DNA of 64,000 bases from Xenophilus sp. AP218F. GTDB lineage: Bacteria; Pseudomonadota; Gammaproteobacteria; Burkholderiales; Chromobacteriaceae. The notes under the pieces are model-generated. The model was not told where the DNA came from. It saw only the letters and a list, made by a program, of their open reading frames with translations, and ran no database searches. Each line of letters begins with the position of its first letter. The first letter of the stretch is position 1. Shown here one piece after another: positions 17,467 to 25,655 of the stretch. The DNA is taken from the NCBI GenBank assembly GCA_002213445.1, contig NJIE01000008.1:372001-436000 (forward strand). Direction: 5' to 3'. The position numbers and the translations under genes are program-made.

Positions 17467-18390
17467 ATGCGATACCTGGCGCGCTGCGTCCTGTTGTTTC
17501 TATGCTTGTGGCTGCCTTCGCTTCATCTGGGCGCGCAGCCGGCCGCCCAGCCCCCGTTTTCCGAACGGCAGCTGGACCAGGCGGCGGCCTACGGGCCGCT
17601 GTTCGCGTTCAGCAAGGCGGGCCGCACCCACTATCTGTACGGCACCATGCATATCGGCAAGCCGGAATACGCGGTGCCCGACCGCGCGCTATGGCGAGCG
17701 CTGCAGGATAGCGACGCCTTGCTGGTGGAGATCGACCCTGGCGAACGCGACACGTTGACCGAGCTGCTCAATCAGGCGCAACGCAACGCCGCCGGGCAGT
17801 GGCGCTTGCTGACCGAGGAAAACCGCCGGATCATGCGGCAGCTCGCTCCCAGGGAAGTCAGCGCCGAGCAGTTGCGTCGCTTCGCGCCGGGTCTGTGGCT
17901 CAGCCAGCTGGCGGTGGGCGAATTCCGCAAGAGCGGTTTGTCGCCGGACTACGGCCGCGATATGCAGCTGCTGTCGCTGGCGCGGCGACAAGGCCGCAAG
18001 GTGGTGGCGCTGGAGACCGCGCGGCAGCAGGGCGAATTGCTGCTCAAGCTGCCGGCCGGGGCCTTGAACGACTGGGTGCGGCAGACGCGGGACTGGCAGG
18101 GCGATCAGGCCGAGGCCTATAACCAGACGCTGATCCAGGCCTGGGAGCGCGGCGATCTGGCGGCCTTGCAGGCCATGATCGAGCAGCCGGGTTACGAGAA
18201 GTTCGGCGCGTGGATGCAAGAGGTCATGCTTGATCGCCGCAACCTGGCGATGGCCGAAGGCATCGAGCGGCTGGCGTCCGCGCAGCGGGTTTTCGTCGCG
18301 GTAGGCGCGCTGCACCTGGCAGGCCCGCAGGGCCTGGTGCGGCTGCTGCGGCAGCGCGGTTACGCGGTGAAGGCCGTGGACCGTTCCTGA
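17467..18390 (+). CDS. TraB/GumN-family exported protein
   Basis: This 307-aa protein has a clear signal peptide (residues 1-23, ending at HLGA-Q). The mature part carries the family core: YLYGTMHIGKPEY near residue 58, EIDPGERD, a central MQLLSLARRQGRKVVALET, and a C-terminal VAVGALHLAGPQGLV. These conserved GxxH and E residues resemble a metal-dependent protease-like fold, but bacterial GumN/TraB proteins have no firmly established activity. A GGAG lies seven bases before the ATG. It is followed by an NTF2-like gene on the same strand. Confidence 0.8.
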   Translation: MRYLARCVLLFLCLWLPSLHLGAQPAAQPPFSERQLDQAAAYGPLFAFSKAGRTHYLYGTMHIGKPEYAVPDRALWRALQDSDALLVEIDPGERDTLTELLNQAQRNAAGQWRLLTEENRRIMRQLAPREVSAEQLRRFAPGLWLSQLAVGEFRKSGLSPDYGRDMQLLSLARRQGRKVVALETARQQGELLLKLPAGALNDWVRQTRDWQGDQAEAYNQTLIQAWERGDLAALQAMIEQPGYEKFGAWMQEVMLDRRNLAMAEGIERLASAQRVFVAVGALHLAGPQGLVRLLRQRGYAVKAVDRS

Positions 18391-18412
18391 TTCATTTCAA
18401 AAAGGCAATACT

Positions 18413-18811
18413 ATGTCCAAGCACGACAACCTGGCCATCATTCGCGCCACCTACGAGGGCGACTCCGAAGAAAACGGCCGCAACCTGCTGGCGGCGCTGG
18501 CGCCCGACGCCGCCTGGACCGAGGCGGCGGGCTTCCCTTACGCCGGCACCTTCGTCGGCGCGGACAGCATCATCGCCAATGTCTTCTCGCGGCTGGCCAG
18601 CGAGTGGGACGGCTATCGCGCGGCGGTGGATCGTTACTTCGCCGACGGCGATCACGTCATCGCCCAGGGCTTTTACCACGGCGTCTACCGCGCCACGGGC
18701 AAGTCCTTCAGCGCCGCTTTCGCCCACGTCTACACCCTGCGCGACGGCAAGATCGTCCGCTTCGAACAGATCGTGGACAGCGCCAAGGTGCGCGAGGCGA
18801 TGCAGCCCTAG
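18413..18811 (+). CDS. SnoaL/NTF2-like ketosteroid-isomerase-fold protein
   Basis: This 132-aa single-domain protein has the NTF2-like cone pattern: an N-terminal helix (NLAIIRATYEGDSEENGRNL), a W-containing strand, and C-terminal strands FAHVYTLRDGKIVRFEQIVD. Members include small isomerases, hydratases and proteins of unknown role, and the sequence alone does not identify a substrate. A weak AAGG ribosome site precedes the ATG, 22 bases after the TraB gene, so the two may be co-transcribed. A strong terminator follows. Confidence 0.78.
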   Translation: MSKHDNLAIIRATYEGDSEENGRNLLAALAPDAAWTEAAGFPYAGTFVGADSIIANVFSRLASEWDGYRAAVDRYFADGDHVIAQGFYHGVYRATGKSFSAAFAHVYTLRDGKIVRFEQIVDSAKVREAMQP

Positions 18812-18832
18812 CCTGGCGGACGCCGGCGAAAC

Positions 18833-18860
18833 AGCCCCCGCGCGCCGGGGGCTTTGTTTT
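18833..18860 (+). terminator. Rho-independent terminator
   Basis: The perfect 8-base stem AGCCCCCG / CGGGGGCT (18833-18840 with 18846-18853) has a 5-base loop and is followed by TTGTTTT. It lies between the NTF2-like gene and the convergent editing-domain gene. Confidence 0.75.
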
Positions 18861-18866
18861 GCCCGC

Positions 18867-19361
18867 TCAGGCGCGCAGCGGCACGTCGAGCAGCAGCGGC
18901 GCGTGGCCGGTCAGCTCGAAAAAGCGGGCCAGCTCGGCGGTGGGCACCGCCAGCGTGGCGGTGTTGACCAGCGGGTGGCAAAGAATGGCGGATTGACGCC
19001 AGATCGACAGATCGATGACCACCTGCACCTGCCGCTCGCGGTCGTTGACGGCGGCCAGCAGCGTCACCGCGCCAGGCTCCAGGCCCAGATGGGTTTTCAG
19101 CCGCTCGGCCGAGGCCAGGCGCAGTCCTTTGAGACCAAGCTTCTCGCCCAGCGCCCGGATGTCGACGCTGGCGTCGGCCGGCACCGCGACCAGCACGTGC
19201 CGCTTGCCCTTGCCGTCGCACAGGAACAGGTTCTTGGTTTTCGCGCCGGGCAGATCAGGCAGCAGGCGGTCGGCTTCCTCGCAGGTGTAGACCGCAGGAT
19301 GCTCGAAGCGCTGGTAGCGCAACCCGTGCCGCGCCAGCAGTTGATACAGTTGTTTTTCCAT
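18867..19361 (-). CDS. prdX: YbaK/ProX-type prolyl-tRNA editing domain protein (PrdX-like)
   Basis: This 164-aa free-standing editing domain probably hydrolyses mischarged Ala-tRNA(Pro). Visible motifs are RFEHPAVYTCEEAD, a KTKNLFLCD strand, and KGLRLASAERLKTHLGLEPGAVT, in the order of PrdX/ProXp-ala proteins. ATG 19361 is chosen because GAGG lies six bases upstream; the frame continues for 32 residues of basic, low-complexity sequence that overlaps the upstream gene and is unlikely to be translated. It starts 10 bases after the stop of a TetR gene and is probably co-transcribed with it. Confidence 0.82.
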   Translation of the reverse strand: MEKQLYQLLARHGLRYQRFEHPAVYTCEEADRLLPDLPGAKTKNLFLCDGKGKRHVLVAVPADASVDIRALGEKLGLKGLRLASAERLKTHLGLEPGAVTLLAAVNDRERQVQVVIDLSIWRQSAILCHPLVNTATLAVPTAELARFFELTGHAPLLLDVPLRA

Positions 19362-19371
19362 TTTTTCCTCG

Positions 19372-19926
19372 CTAGGCAGCGGCGGTCCGGCCGGCGCAGA
19401 GCGTTTGCCAGGCCTGCCGCGCGGCCTGGATTTCGGCGGCGGCGTCGCCGCTGACATGGGCGCTCACAATCAAACCTTCTCCCAATATGAACAGGCTGAG
19501 GCTCAGGCCCGCAGGCAAGCCGGCGTCGCGACACAGGCCGGCCAGGCGGGCGCGCAGCGCCTGCTTGTGAGCCTGCGCGGCTAGGCGCGCCAAGGCGTTG
19601 GCCGCGCTGTATTCCGCGGCTGCATTGATGAAGGCGCAGCCGTGAAAATCCTCTTGCCGCGTCCAAGCGGCGATGAAATCCAGATAAGCCGCCGGGCGCG
19701 AATTTGGCGCCAGCGGTTCCAACCGCTGCTCCAGCGCCGCCATGAAGTCGTGGTGGCGTTTATCCAGCGCGGCGGCGATCAGGTTTTCCTTGGACGGAAA
19801 GTAGCGGTACAAGGTTTTCTTGCTGACGCCGGCTTCCTGGCAAAGCTGCTCGACGCCGGTGGCGTGGAAGCCCTGGCGATGAAACAGCTGCGAAGCGGCG
19901 TCGATCAGGGTGGGACTCTTTTTCAT
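19372..19926 (-). CDS. TetR-family transcriptional regulator
   Basis: This 184-aa protein has a TetR HTH at residues about 5-50 (GVEQLCQEAGVSKKTLYRYF) and a C-terminal domain of the type seen in YbjK/AcrR-like repressors. ATG 19926 starts the conserved part; an in-frame ATG at 19998 would begin inside an operator-like palindrome. Two GC-centred palindromes lie between it and the divergent HPP-family gene, which it presumably represses along with itself and prdX downstream. The inducer is unknown. Confidence 0.83.
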   Translation of the reverse strand: MKKSPTLIDAASQLFHRQGFHATGVEQLCQEAGVSKKTLYRYFPSKENLIAAALDKRHHDFMAALEQRLEPLAPNSRPAAYLDFIAAWTRQEDFHGCAFINAAAEYSAANALARLAAQAHKQALRARLAGLCRDAGLPAGLSLSLFILGEGLIVSAHVSGDAAAEIQAARQAWQTLCAGRTAAA

Positions 19927-19980
19927 CGCGGCATTCGGCAGGTAAACAGCAAACAGTATTGCGCGCATGCGCGCCGAAGT

Positions 19981-20015
19981 AAACCGATCGGTTGACATGG
20001 AAAGCCGATCGGTTT
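19981..20015. promoter_or_regulatory. paired palindromic operators between TetR and HPP genes
   Basis: AAACCGATCGG (19981-19991) is repeated inverted as CCGATCGGTTT (20005-20015). Each half holds its own palindrome: AACCGATCGGTT at 19982-19993, and a CCGATCGG core at 20005-20012. Two dyads one to two helical turns apart are the usual arrangement for cooperative TetR-dimer binding. Confidence 0.72.
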
Positions 20016-20048
20016 GCTTTTAGTTCCCGATCAAAACCTGGGACCAGC

Positions 20049-20540
20049 ATGGAAAATGGCCGCGCCGCCGCCCCCAAACCGCCGCCGTGGTTCTTGCTGC
20101 CGCCGGCCAGCCTGGGGGAGATGGCCGCCATCGCCATCAATGGCTTTTTAAGCCAGCTTGCCGGCGCGCCATGGCTGATGGCGCCCTTGGGCGCCAGCTG
20201 CATTCTTGCTTTTGGCGCGCCGGACAGCTCTCTGGCGCGGCCGCGCAGCATCATAGGCGGGCATCTCTTGTCCTGCCTGGTGAGTCTGCTGGCCTTGCGC
20301 CTGCCGGGCGATCGCTATCTGGCCGCGGCGCTGGCCGTCGGGTTGTCGCTGGCGCTGATGGCGCTTTGCCGCGGTTTGCATGCGCCAGCCGGAGCAACCC
20401 CTTTGCTGGCGATGGCCAGCCATCCGCAGCTGGTCTTCCTGCTGCCGCCGGTTCTGGCCGGTTCGCTGGCGATCGTGGCCGTGGCTTGGCTGATCAATAA
20501 TCGGCGCGCGCCGGGCTCTTGCCCACGCTACTGGCTATGA
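20049..20540 (+). CDS. HPP-family integral membrane protein
   Basis: This 163-aa protein has four hydrophobic helices and the HPP-family beginning, a proline-rich cytoplasmic segment (PKPPPWFLLPPAS) followed by helices with the LMAPLGASCILAFGAP motif. It later shows HAPAGATPLLAM, another family mark. Some HPP proteins have been linked to nitrite transport in cyanobacteria and chloroplasts; the role here is unproven. The start at 20049 follows GGGA. The gene is divergent from a TetR repressor with paired operators, so expression is probably induced by a specific signal. Confidence 0.78.
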   Translation: MENGRAAAPKPPPWFLLPPASLGEMAAIAINGFLSQLAGAPWLMAPLGASCILAFGAPDSSLARPRSIIGGHLLSCLVSLLALRLPGDRYLAAALAVGLSLALMALCRGLHAPAGATPLLAMASHPQLVFLLPPVLAGSLAIVAVAWLINNRRAPGSCPRYWL

Positions 20541-20615
20541 AGGTCCGCGCCTGGACGGTTGCCGGCTGACTGGTTATCATCAATGCCTTTGTCATTGCAA
20601 TTCGGAGCCGGGCGC

Positions 20616-22076
20616 ATGTTCGATCTCATCAGGCGACGCTTCGCCGCCTTGCGGCCGCAAGTGGATTTCTGCTCGCTGCGCTACATCGAAGAAGACGGCG
20701 AAACCCTGGTCATGCGCCAGGGCAAAGCCCAGCCCTTGCAGCGCAAGCTCAGCCGCGGAGCGATGCTCACGGTGCTGGATCAAGGCGGCTACGGTTACGC
20801 CGCCACGGCGGACTTGTCCGAGGCCGGGCTGCGCCGCGCGCTGGACAGCGCTCGCGCCTGGGCGCGCGCCACGGCCGATATCAGCGTGCTGGATTACCGC
20901 GCCATCCGCTTGCCGCATCCGCGCGGCGCGTATCGGGGGGCGGGCTGCGAAGGTTCGCTGGACTGGCCGCGCCGCGAGCTGATGGAGATGCTGGCGCAAG
21001 AGTCGGCCGCGGCGAAGGGCGAGGACGCGCGCATTGTCGATTGGTCGGCAGGCCTGAGCAGGCTGGATGTCGCCGAGCTGTATCTGACCTCGGGCGGCGG
21101 CGACGTGGAGCAGCATTTTCGCAGCGTGCAGCCTTCGCTGGCGGTAACGGCGTTTGCGGACGGCAAGGTGCAGACCCGCAGCCTGGGCGGCCAGTACGGC
21201 GGCCTGTGCCGGCAGGGCGGCTTGTCCTTGCTGGACGAGGCGGGTTGGCGCGGCGCGGGCGCGCGGGTAGCCGACGAGGCCTTGCAGCTTCTGGCCGCGC
21301 CTAACTGTCCCGGCGGCAAGATGGATCTCCTGTTGATGCCGGAACAGATGATGCTGCAAATCCACGAAAGCATCGGCCATCCGCTGGAGCTGGACCGCAT
21401 CTTGGGCGACGAGCGCAATATGGCTGGCGCCAGCTTCGTCACGCTGGACATGTTCGGGCACTACCAATACGGCTCCGAATTGCTCAACGTCACCTTCGAT
21501 CCCACCTTGCGCCATGAGTTCGCCAGCTACGGCTGGGATCACGAAGGCCGCCCGGCGGAGAAGGTCTGGCTGATCCGCGACGGCGTGCTCAAGCAACCGC
21601 TGGGCGGCCAGGTGTCGGCGGCGCGCGCGGCCGCGCTCGGTTTTCCGCTGACCGGCGTGGCCAACAGCCGCGTCAGCGGCTGGAGTCGGCCGGCCATAGA
21701 CCGGATGGCCAATCTCAACGTGGAGCCTGGCGATCAGTCCTTTTCGCAGCTGGTGGCGGGCATCGAGCGCGGCGTGCTGATGCAGACCAATGTCAGCTGG
21801 TCCATCGACGATTCGCGCAACAAGTTCCAGTTCGGCTGCGAATGGGGGCAGTTGATAGAAAACGGCGAACTCAAGGGCGTGGTGCGCAATCCCAACTATC
21901 GCGGCGTCTCGGCCACGTTCTGGCGTTCGCTCAAGGCGGTGGGCGATGCCGACACCTTCGCCGTGCTGGGCACGCCGTACTGCGGCAAGGGCGAACCCAA
22001 CCAGGTGATCCGGGTAGGGCATGCCGCGCCGGCGTGCGTGTTCGCCGATGTGGACGTTTTCGGAGGAGAGGGCTGA
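20616..22076 (+). CDS. TldD-family metalloprotease subunit
   Basis: This 486-aa protein has the TldD zinc motif HESIGH (residues 250-255) and the third-ligand cysteine within GTPYCGKGEPNQ near residue 456. TldD works with TldE/PmbA as a heterodimer that threads and degrades unfolded peptides, for example in microcin B17 maturation and CcdA turnover. The stop overlaps the start of a TldE-like partner as TGATG. The start at 20616 is preceded by GGAG. Adjacent coupled pairs like this differ from the separated tldD and pmbA of E. coli, so this may be a second, dedicated set. Confidence 0.86.
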   Translation: MFDLIRRRFAALRPQVDFCSLRYIEEDGETLVMRQGKAQPLQRKLSRGAMLTVLDQGGYGYAATADLSEAGLRRALDSARAWARATADISVLDYRAIRLPHPRGAYRGAGCEGSLDWPRRELMEMLAQESAAAKGEDARIVDWSAGLSRLDVAELYLTSGGGDVEQHFRSVQPSLAVTAFADGKVQTRSLGGQYGGLCRQGGLSLLDEAGWRGAGARVADEALQLLAAPNCPGGKMDLLLMPEQMMLQIHESIGHPLELDRILGDERNMAGASFVTLDMFGHYQYGSELLNVTFDPTLRHEFASYGWDHEGRPAEKVWLIRDGVLKQPLGGQVSAARAAALGFPLTGVANSRVSGWSRPAIDRMANLNVEPGDQSFSQLVAGIERGVLMQTNVSWSIDDSRNKFQFGCEWGQLIENGELKGVVRNPNYRGVSATFWRSLKAVGDADTFAVLGTPYCGKGEPNQVIRVGHAAPACVFADVDVFGGEG

Positions 22077-23395
22077 TGCGCGCGCATTTTCAGAAGCTGG
22101 CGGAGCATGTCGCAACCTTGCTGTCGGCGGGCGAAGCCTTCACGCTCTGGCTGCAAGCGGAAAACACCGATTTTGTCCGCTTCAATCACGGCAAGGTGCG
22201 TCAGGCGGGCGAAGTGAGGCTGGCGGCGCTGGATCTCGCCTTGCTTCGCGGCCAGCGCCAGGCGGAGCAATCCCTGAATCTGTCCGGAGGCGATGACGAT
22301 TTCGCGCTGCTGGATGCAATTGTGCCGCAGCTGCGCGCGGCGCTTGACGACGTGGCGGACGATCCCTTCCTGTTGATCAATCGCGAGCCGGCATCCAGCG
22401 AGCGGGTCCAGGCGTCGGCGCTGCCGGCCAGCGCCGTCATGGCGGCCGATATCGCCGCGGCCGCCGCGGAGCGGGACCTGGTCGGCCTGCTGGCCAGCGG
22501 CGAGATGATGTTCGGCTTCGCCAATAGCCTGGGGCAATTCAACTGGCAGCACAGCGCCAGCTGGAATTTTGACTGGAGCGTGTACGCGCATGGCGACAAG
22601 GCGGTCAAATGCGGCATGGCTGGCAGCCGCTGGTCCGGCCCGGAGGCGGCGCAGGCCATCGCCGAGGCCGCCGGGCAGCTGGCATGGCTGCAGCGCCCGC
22701 CCAGGACGCTGCAGCCCGGCGCGTATCGGGCCTATTTCGCGCCGGCGGCGCTGGGCGCGCTGTTGTCCATGCTCAACTGGGGCGGCTGGTCGGAGAAGGA
22801 GGTTCGCAGCAAGCGCAGCCCGCTGCTCAGGCTGGTGGAGGGGCAGGTTCGCTTGTCGCCGCTTGTGACGCTGAGCGAAGCCAACGCCGCAGGCCTCGCG
22901 CCTTTGTTCCAGCAGCAGGGTTTTTCGCGGCCGGAGCGGGTGGATCTGATCGTGGAAGGCAAGCATCGCCAGAGCCTGGTCAGCCCGCGCTCGGCCAGCG
23001 AGTTCGGCCTGGCCGGCAACGGCGCCGCCGCCTGGGAAGCGGCCGAGTCGCTGGAAATGGCGGCGGGCAGCCTGCCCACTCGCGACGTGTTGCGCGCCCT
23101 GGGCACCGGCGTGTACGTTTCCAATCTCTGGTATCTCAATTTTTCCGACCGCGCAGCCTGCCGCGTCACCGGCATGACCCGTTTCGCCTGTTTCTGGGTG
23201 GAGGATGGCGAGATCGTCGCCCCGCTGTCGGTCATGCGCTTCGACGACAGCCTGTACCAGTTGCTGGGCGAACGGCTGGAAGCGCTGACGACGGAGCGGA
23301 CATTCATGGCCGACAGCGCCAGCTACGCCGGGCGCTCCACCCGCAGTCAGCATCTGCCCGGCGCGCTGGTCGGCGCTTTTCATTTCAGCCTGTAG
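22076..23395 (+). CDS. TldE/PmbA-like partner subunit
   Basis: This 439-aa protein is of the same fold as the preceding TldD but lacks the HExxxH zinc motif, as expected of the non-catalytic TldE half. Family features include the N-terminal substrate-groove region (NTDFVRFNHGKVRQAGEV) and the C-terminal ALGTGVYVSNLWYLNFSDR with FWVEDGEIVAPLSVMRFDDS. It starts within the stop codon of its partner (TGATG) after GGAGGAGAGG, so stoichiometric co-translation is likely. It is more divergent from PmbA than typical orthologues. Confidence 0.83.
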   Translation: MRAHFQKLAEHVATLLSAGEAFTLWLQAENTDFVRFNHGKVRQAGEVRLAALDLALLRGQRQAEQSLNLSGGDDDFALLDAIVPQLRAALDDVADDPFLLINREPASSERVQASALPASAVMAADIAAAAAERDLVGLLASGEMMFGFANSLGQFNWQHSASWNFDWSVYAHGDKAVKCGMAGSRWSGPEAAQAIAEAAGQLAWLQRPPRTLQPGAYRAYFAPAALGALLSMLNWGGWSEKEVRSKRSPLLRLVEGQVRLSPLVTLSEANAAGLAPLFQQQGFSRPERVDLIVEGKHRQSLVSPRSASEFGLAGNGAAAWEAAESLEMAAGSLPTRDVLRALGTGVYVSNLWYLNFSDRAACRVTGMTRFACFWVEDGEIVAPLSVMRFDDSLYQLLGERLEALTTERTFMADSASYAGRSTRSQHLPGALVGAFHFSL

Positions 23396-23599
23396 CCGGG
23401 GGACGCGAGGCCTTGCGTGCCTGGCGTTTGATCTGCGGCAGCCGGCTTGTATCCAATCGCCAGTTTGGCTGACGCGGCCTGGCCTGCGTGATAAAGTGAC
23501 CCTCTGAATTTTTCCGGCGCTTGCCCCGAGCAAGCGCCGTTTGCCAGCGCCGGCGCCGTGTTTCGCGCCGTCGCCGCCATTCTGAACAAGGAATCGTCT

Positions 23600-25054
23600 G
23601 TGACCGATATGATCCAACTCGAACCGAAGGCCGTTTGGGAGCACTTTCAAACCCTGTGCGACATCCCGCGTCCGTCCAAGCACGAACAGCAACTGCGCGA
23701 CTACCTGAAGGGCTGGGCGGAACTGCGCGGTCTGGAAACCACCGTCGACGAGGTCGGCAACCTGATCGTGCGCAAGCCGGCCACGCCGGGCTTTGAAAAC
23801 CGCGCCGGCGTGGTGCTGCAAGGCCACCTGGACATGGTTTGCCAGGCCAATAGCGGCACCGAGCACGACTTCTTCAAGGACCCGATCCGCCCGGTGCTGA
23901 AGGACGGCTGGCTGGTGGCGGAAAACACCACGCTGGGCGCCGACAACGGCATCGGCGTGGCGATGGGCATGGCGGTGCTCGGCAGCGACGATGTCGAGCA
24001 CGGCCCGATCGAAGTGCTGATGACGCTGGACGAGGAAGCCGGCATGGGCGGCGCGCTGGGCCTGGGCACCGGCTTGCTGCAGGGCCAGTTCCTGATCAAC
24101 CTCGACACCGAAGAGTGGGGCGAATTCTACATGGGCTGCGCCGGCGGCGTGGACGTCAACGTCAGCCGCGGCTACCAGAGCGAAGCGCTGCCGGCAGGCT
24201 ATCAGGCCGCCAGCCTGGTGGTGAAGGGCCTGACCGGCGGCCACTCCGGCGCCGACATCCATCTGGGCCGCGGCAACGCCAACAAGATCCTGATCCGCCT
24301 GATTCGCGAGCTGGAAGCCGAAACCACGCTGCGCCTGGCGTCGCTGAAGGGCGGCACTGCCCGCAACGCGCTGTCGCGCGAGGCATTCGCCGTGGTCGCC
24401 TATCCCGCGGCCGACGCGGGCAAGGTGGCCGCCAAGCTCGACGCCTTCCAGAGCCTGCTGCGCTTCGAGCTGGCCGGCGTGGATGAAGGCGTGACGGTGC
24501 AGTCCGCCGCCGCCGGCGCCGAGAGCGTGCTGGCGCGCGCCGATCAGGAAGCGATCCTGGCCGCGCTGCACGCCGCGCCGCACGGCGTCAAGCGCATGAG
24601 CCAGCGCGTGGCAGGCGTGGTGGAAACCTCCAACAACCTGGGCGTGGTAAGCGTCGAGGGCGGCAAGGTGTTCGCCAACCTGATGGTGCGCTCGCTGCTG
24701 GATTCCGGCACCTGGATGCTGGCGCGCGAAGTGGAAAGCCTGTTCCGCCTGGCGGCCTTCGAGGTGCAAATGGAAGGCGGCTATCCGGGCTGGGCGCCGA
24801 ACCCCGAGTCCAAGCTGCTGGCCCTGTTCAAGGAGGTTTACGCCAAGGAGTTCGGCGGCGAGGCCAAGGTGCAGGTGATTCACGCCGGTCTGGAGTGCGG
24901 CATCCTGGGTTCCAAGTACCCCGGCATGGACATGGTGTCGTTCGGTCCGAACATTCGCGGCGCGCACGCGCCGGGCGAGCGGGTGGAAGTGGAGTCGGTC
25001 GGCAAGGCCTGGCATCTGCTCAAGGCTGTGCTCAAGGCTGTGCCGGCGCGCTGA
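23600..25054 (+). CDS. pepD: aminoacyl-histidine dipeptidase (peptidase D, M20C)
   Basis: This 484-aa cytosolic zinc dipeptidase hydrolyses Xaa-His dipeptides such as carnosine. Metal ligands are visible in QGHLDM, LGADNGIG, LDEEAGM and the late GAHAPGE. GTG 23600 is chosen as start because AAGGA lies seven bases before it and the length (484 aa) matches E. coli PepD (485 aa). An ATG at 23609 is the alternative. The last codons contain a 12-base direct repeat (25019-25042) encoding LKAV twice. It is transcribed alone and ends at a strong bidirectional terminator. Confidence 0.93.
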   Translation: MTDMIQLEPKAVWEHFQTLCDIPRPSKHEQQLRDYLKGWAELRGLETTVDEVGNLIVRKPATPGFENRAGVVLQGHLDMVCQANSGTEHDFFKDPIRPVLKDGWLVAENTTLGADNGIGVAMGMAVLGSDDVEHGPIEVLMTLDEEAGMGGALGLGTGLLQGQFLINLDTEEWGEFYMGCAGGVDVNVSRGYQSEALPAGYQAASLVVKGLTGGHSGADIHLGRGNANKILIRLIRELEAETTLRLASLKGGTARNALSREAFAVVAYPAADAGKVAAKLDAFQSLLRFELAGVDEGVTVQSAAAGAESVLARADQEAILAALHAAPHGVKRMSQRVAGVVETSNNLGVVSVEGGKVFANLMVRSLLDSGTWMLAREVESLFRLAAFEVQMEGGYPGWAPNPESKLLALFKEVYAKEFGGEAKVQVIHAGLECGILGSKYPGMDMVSFGPNIRGAHAPGERVEVESVGKAWHLLKAVLKAVPAR

Positions 25055-25088
25055 GCCGGCAAGGGCGGCCCGCCTTGCGCGGGCGGCG

Positions 25089-25122
25089 AAAAAAGGGAAC
25101 GCCAATCGGTGTTCCCTTTTTT
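25089..25122. terminator. bidirectional Rho-independent terminator
   Basis: The perfect 12-base inverted repeat AAAAAAGGGAAC / GTTCCCTTTTTT has a 10-base loop. The T-run on either strand lets it end both pepD and the convergent protease-chaperone operon. Confidence 0.85.
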
Positions 25123-25190
25123 CTTGAGCGCGGCGGTTCGCGTTCAAGAAAGCGTCGCGAGACAAACGCGGCGCTTGCGGCGGCAGGGCC

Positions 25191-25655
25191 TTACTCGGCT
25201 TGCTCCTTGTCGCTGGCCAGCTCCAGCTGCGCCAGCTTGACGCGCTTGTCCGCGGACAGGCGTTGTTGCAGCGACAGCAGCTCGGCCTGCGGCGGGGTGT
25301 CGAACACCACCACGCTTTGGGTGCGGTAGCGCGCTTTCAGGCCGTAGTCGCGCGCCAGGGCCGCTTCCTGCTGCGGGGCGGCCAATTGCACCAGCACCAC
25401 GCCGCTGGCTTTGGCCGGTTCGAACTGGCGCGCCGGCTGCAGCACGTCGCCGCGCTTGAGCGTCGGCGCGCCGCCGCCGGCGCTGCGTTTGGCGCTCAGG
25501 CCGAACGACGAAGCGCCGCTGCCGGCGCCCGGCTTGTAGTAGGTTTTGCCATTGATGACGATGGCCTGGCCGGTCGGTTTCGGCTGGAAGGGCAGGTCGG
25601 CGGCGTGCGCCGCGCCGGCGGCCAAGAGGCCGGCCAGAATCAGTTTCAGTTTCAT
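25191..25655 (-). CDS. exported chaperone-like protein of the downstream-ORF2 type, partner of the serine protease
   Basis: This 154-aa protein has a signal peptide (residues 1-18, ending AAHA-A), then a lysine/glycine/proline-rich section and a C-terminal mixed alpha/beta segment. Its ATG overlaps the protease stop (ATGA), showing strict coupling. In Aeromonas sobria the kexin-like serine protease ASP needs a similar-sized protein, ORF2, encoded immediately downstream, that folds and briefly inhibits it. Position, size, export and coupling match. I infer the role mainly from this context; no sequence motif proves it. Confidence 0.65.
   Translation of the reverse strand: MKLKLILAGLLAAGAAHAADLPFQPKPTGQAIVINGKTYYKPGAGSGASSFGLSAKRSAGGGAPTLKRGDVLQPARQFEPAKASGVVLVQLAAPQQEAALARDYGLKARYRTQSVVVFDTPPQAELLSLQQRLSADKRVKLAQLELASDKEQAE

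Noticed and set aside
21896-25165. 1089-codon open frame on the minus strand
   Set aside because: It runs opposite to the tldD/tldE and pepD genes, has the composition of a high-GC shadow frame and no recognisable domain.
24880-25329. Small frames around the pepD terminator
   Set aside because: They overlap pepD or the bidirectional terminator and lack ribosome sites.
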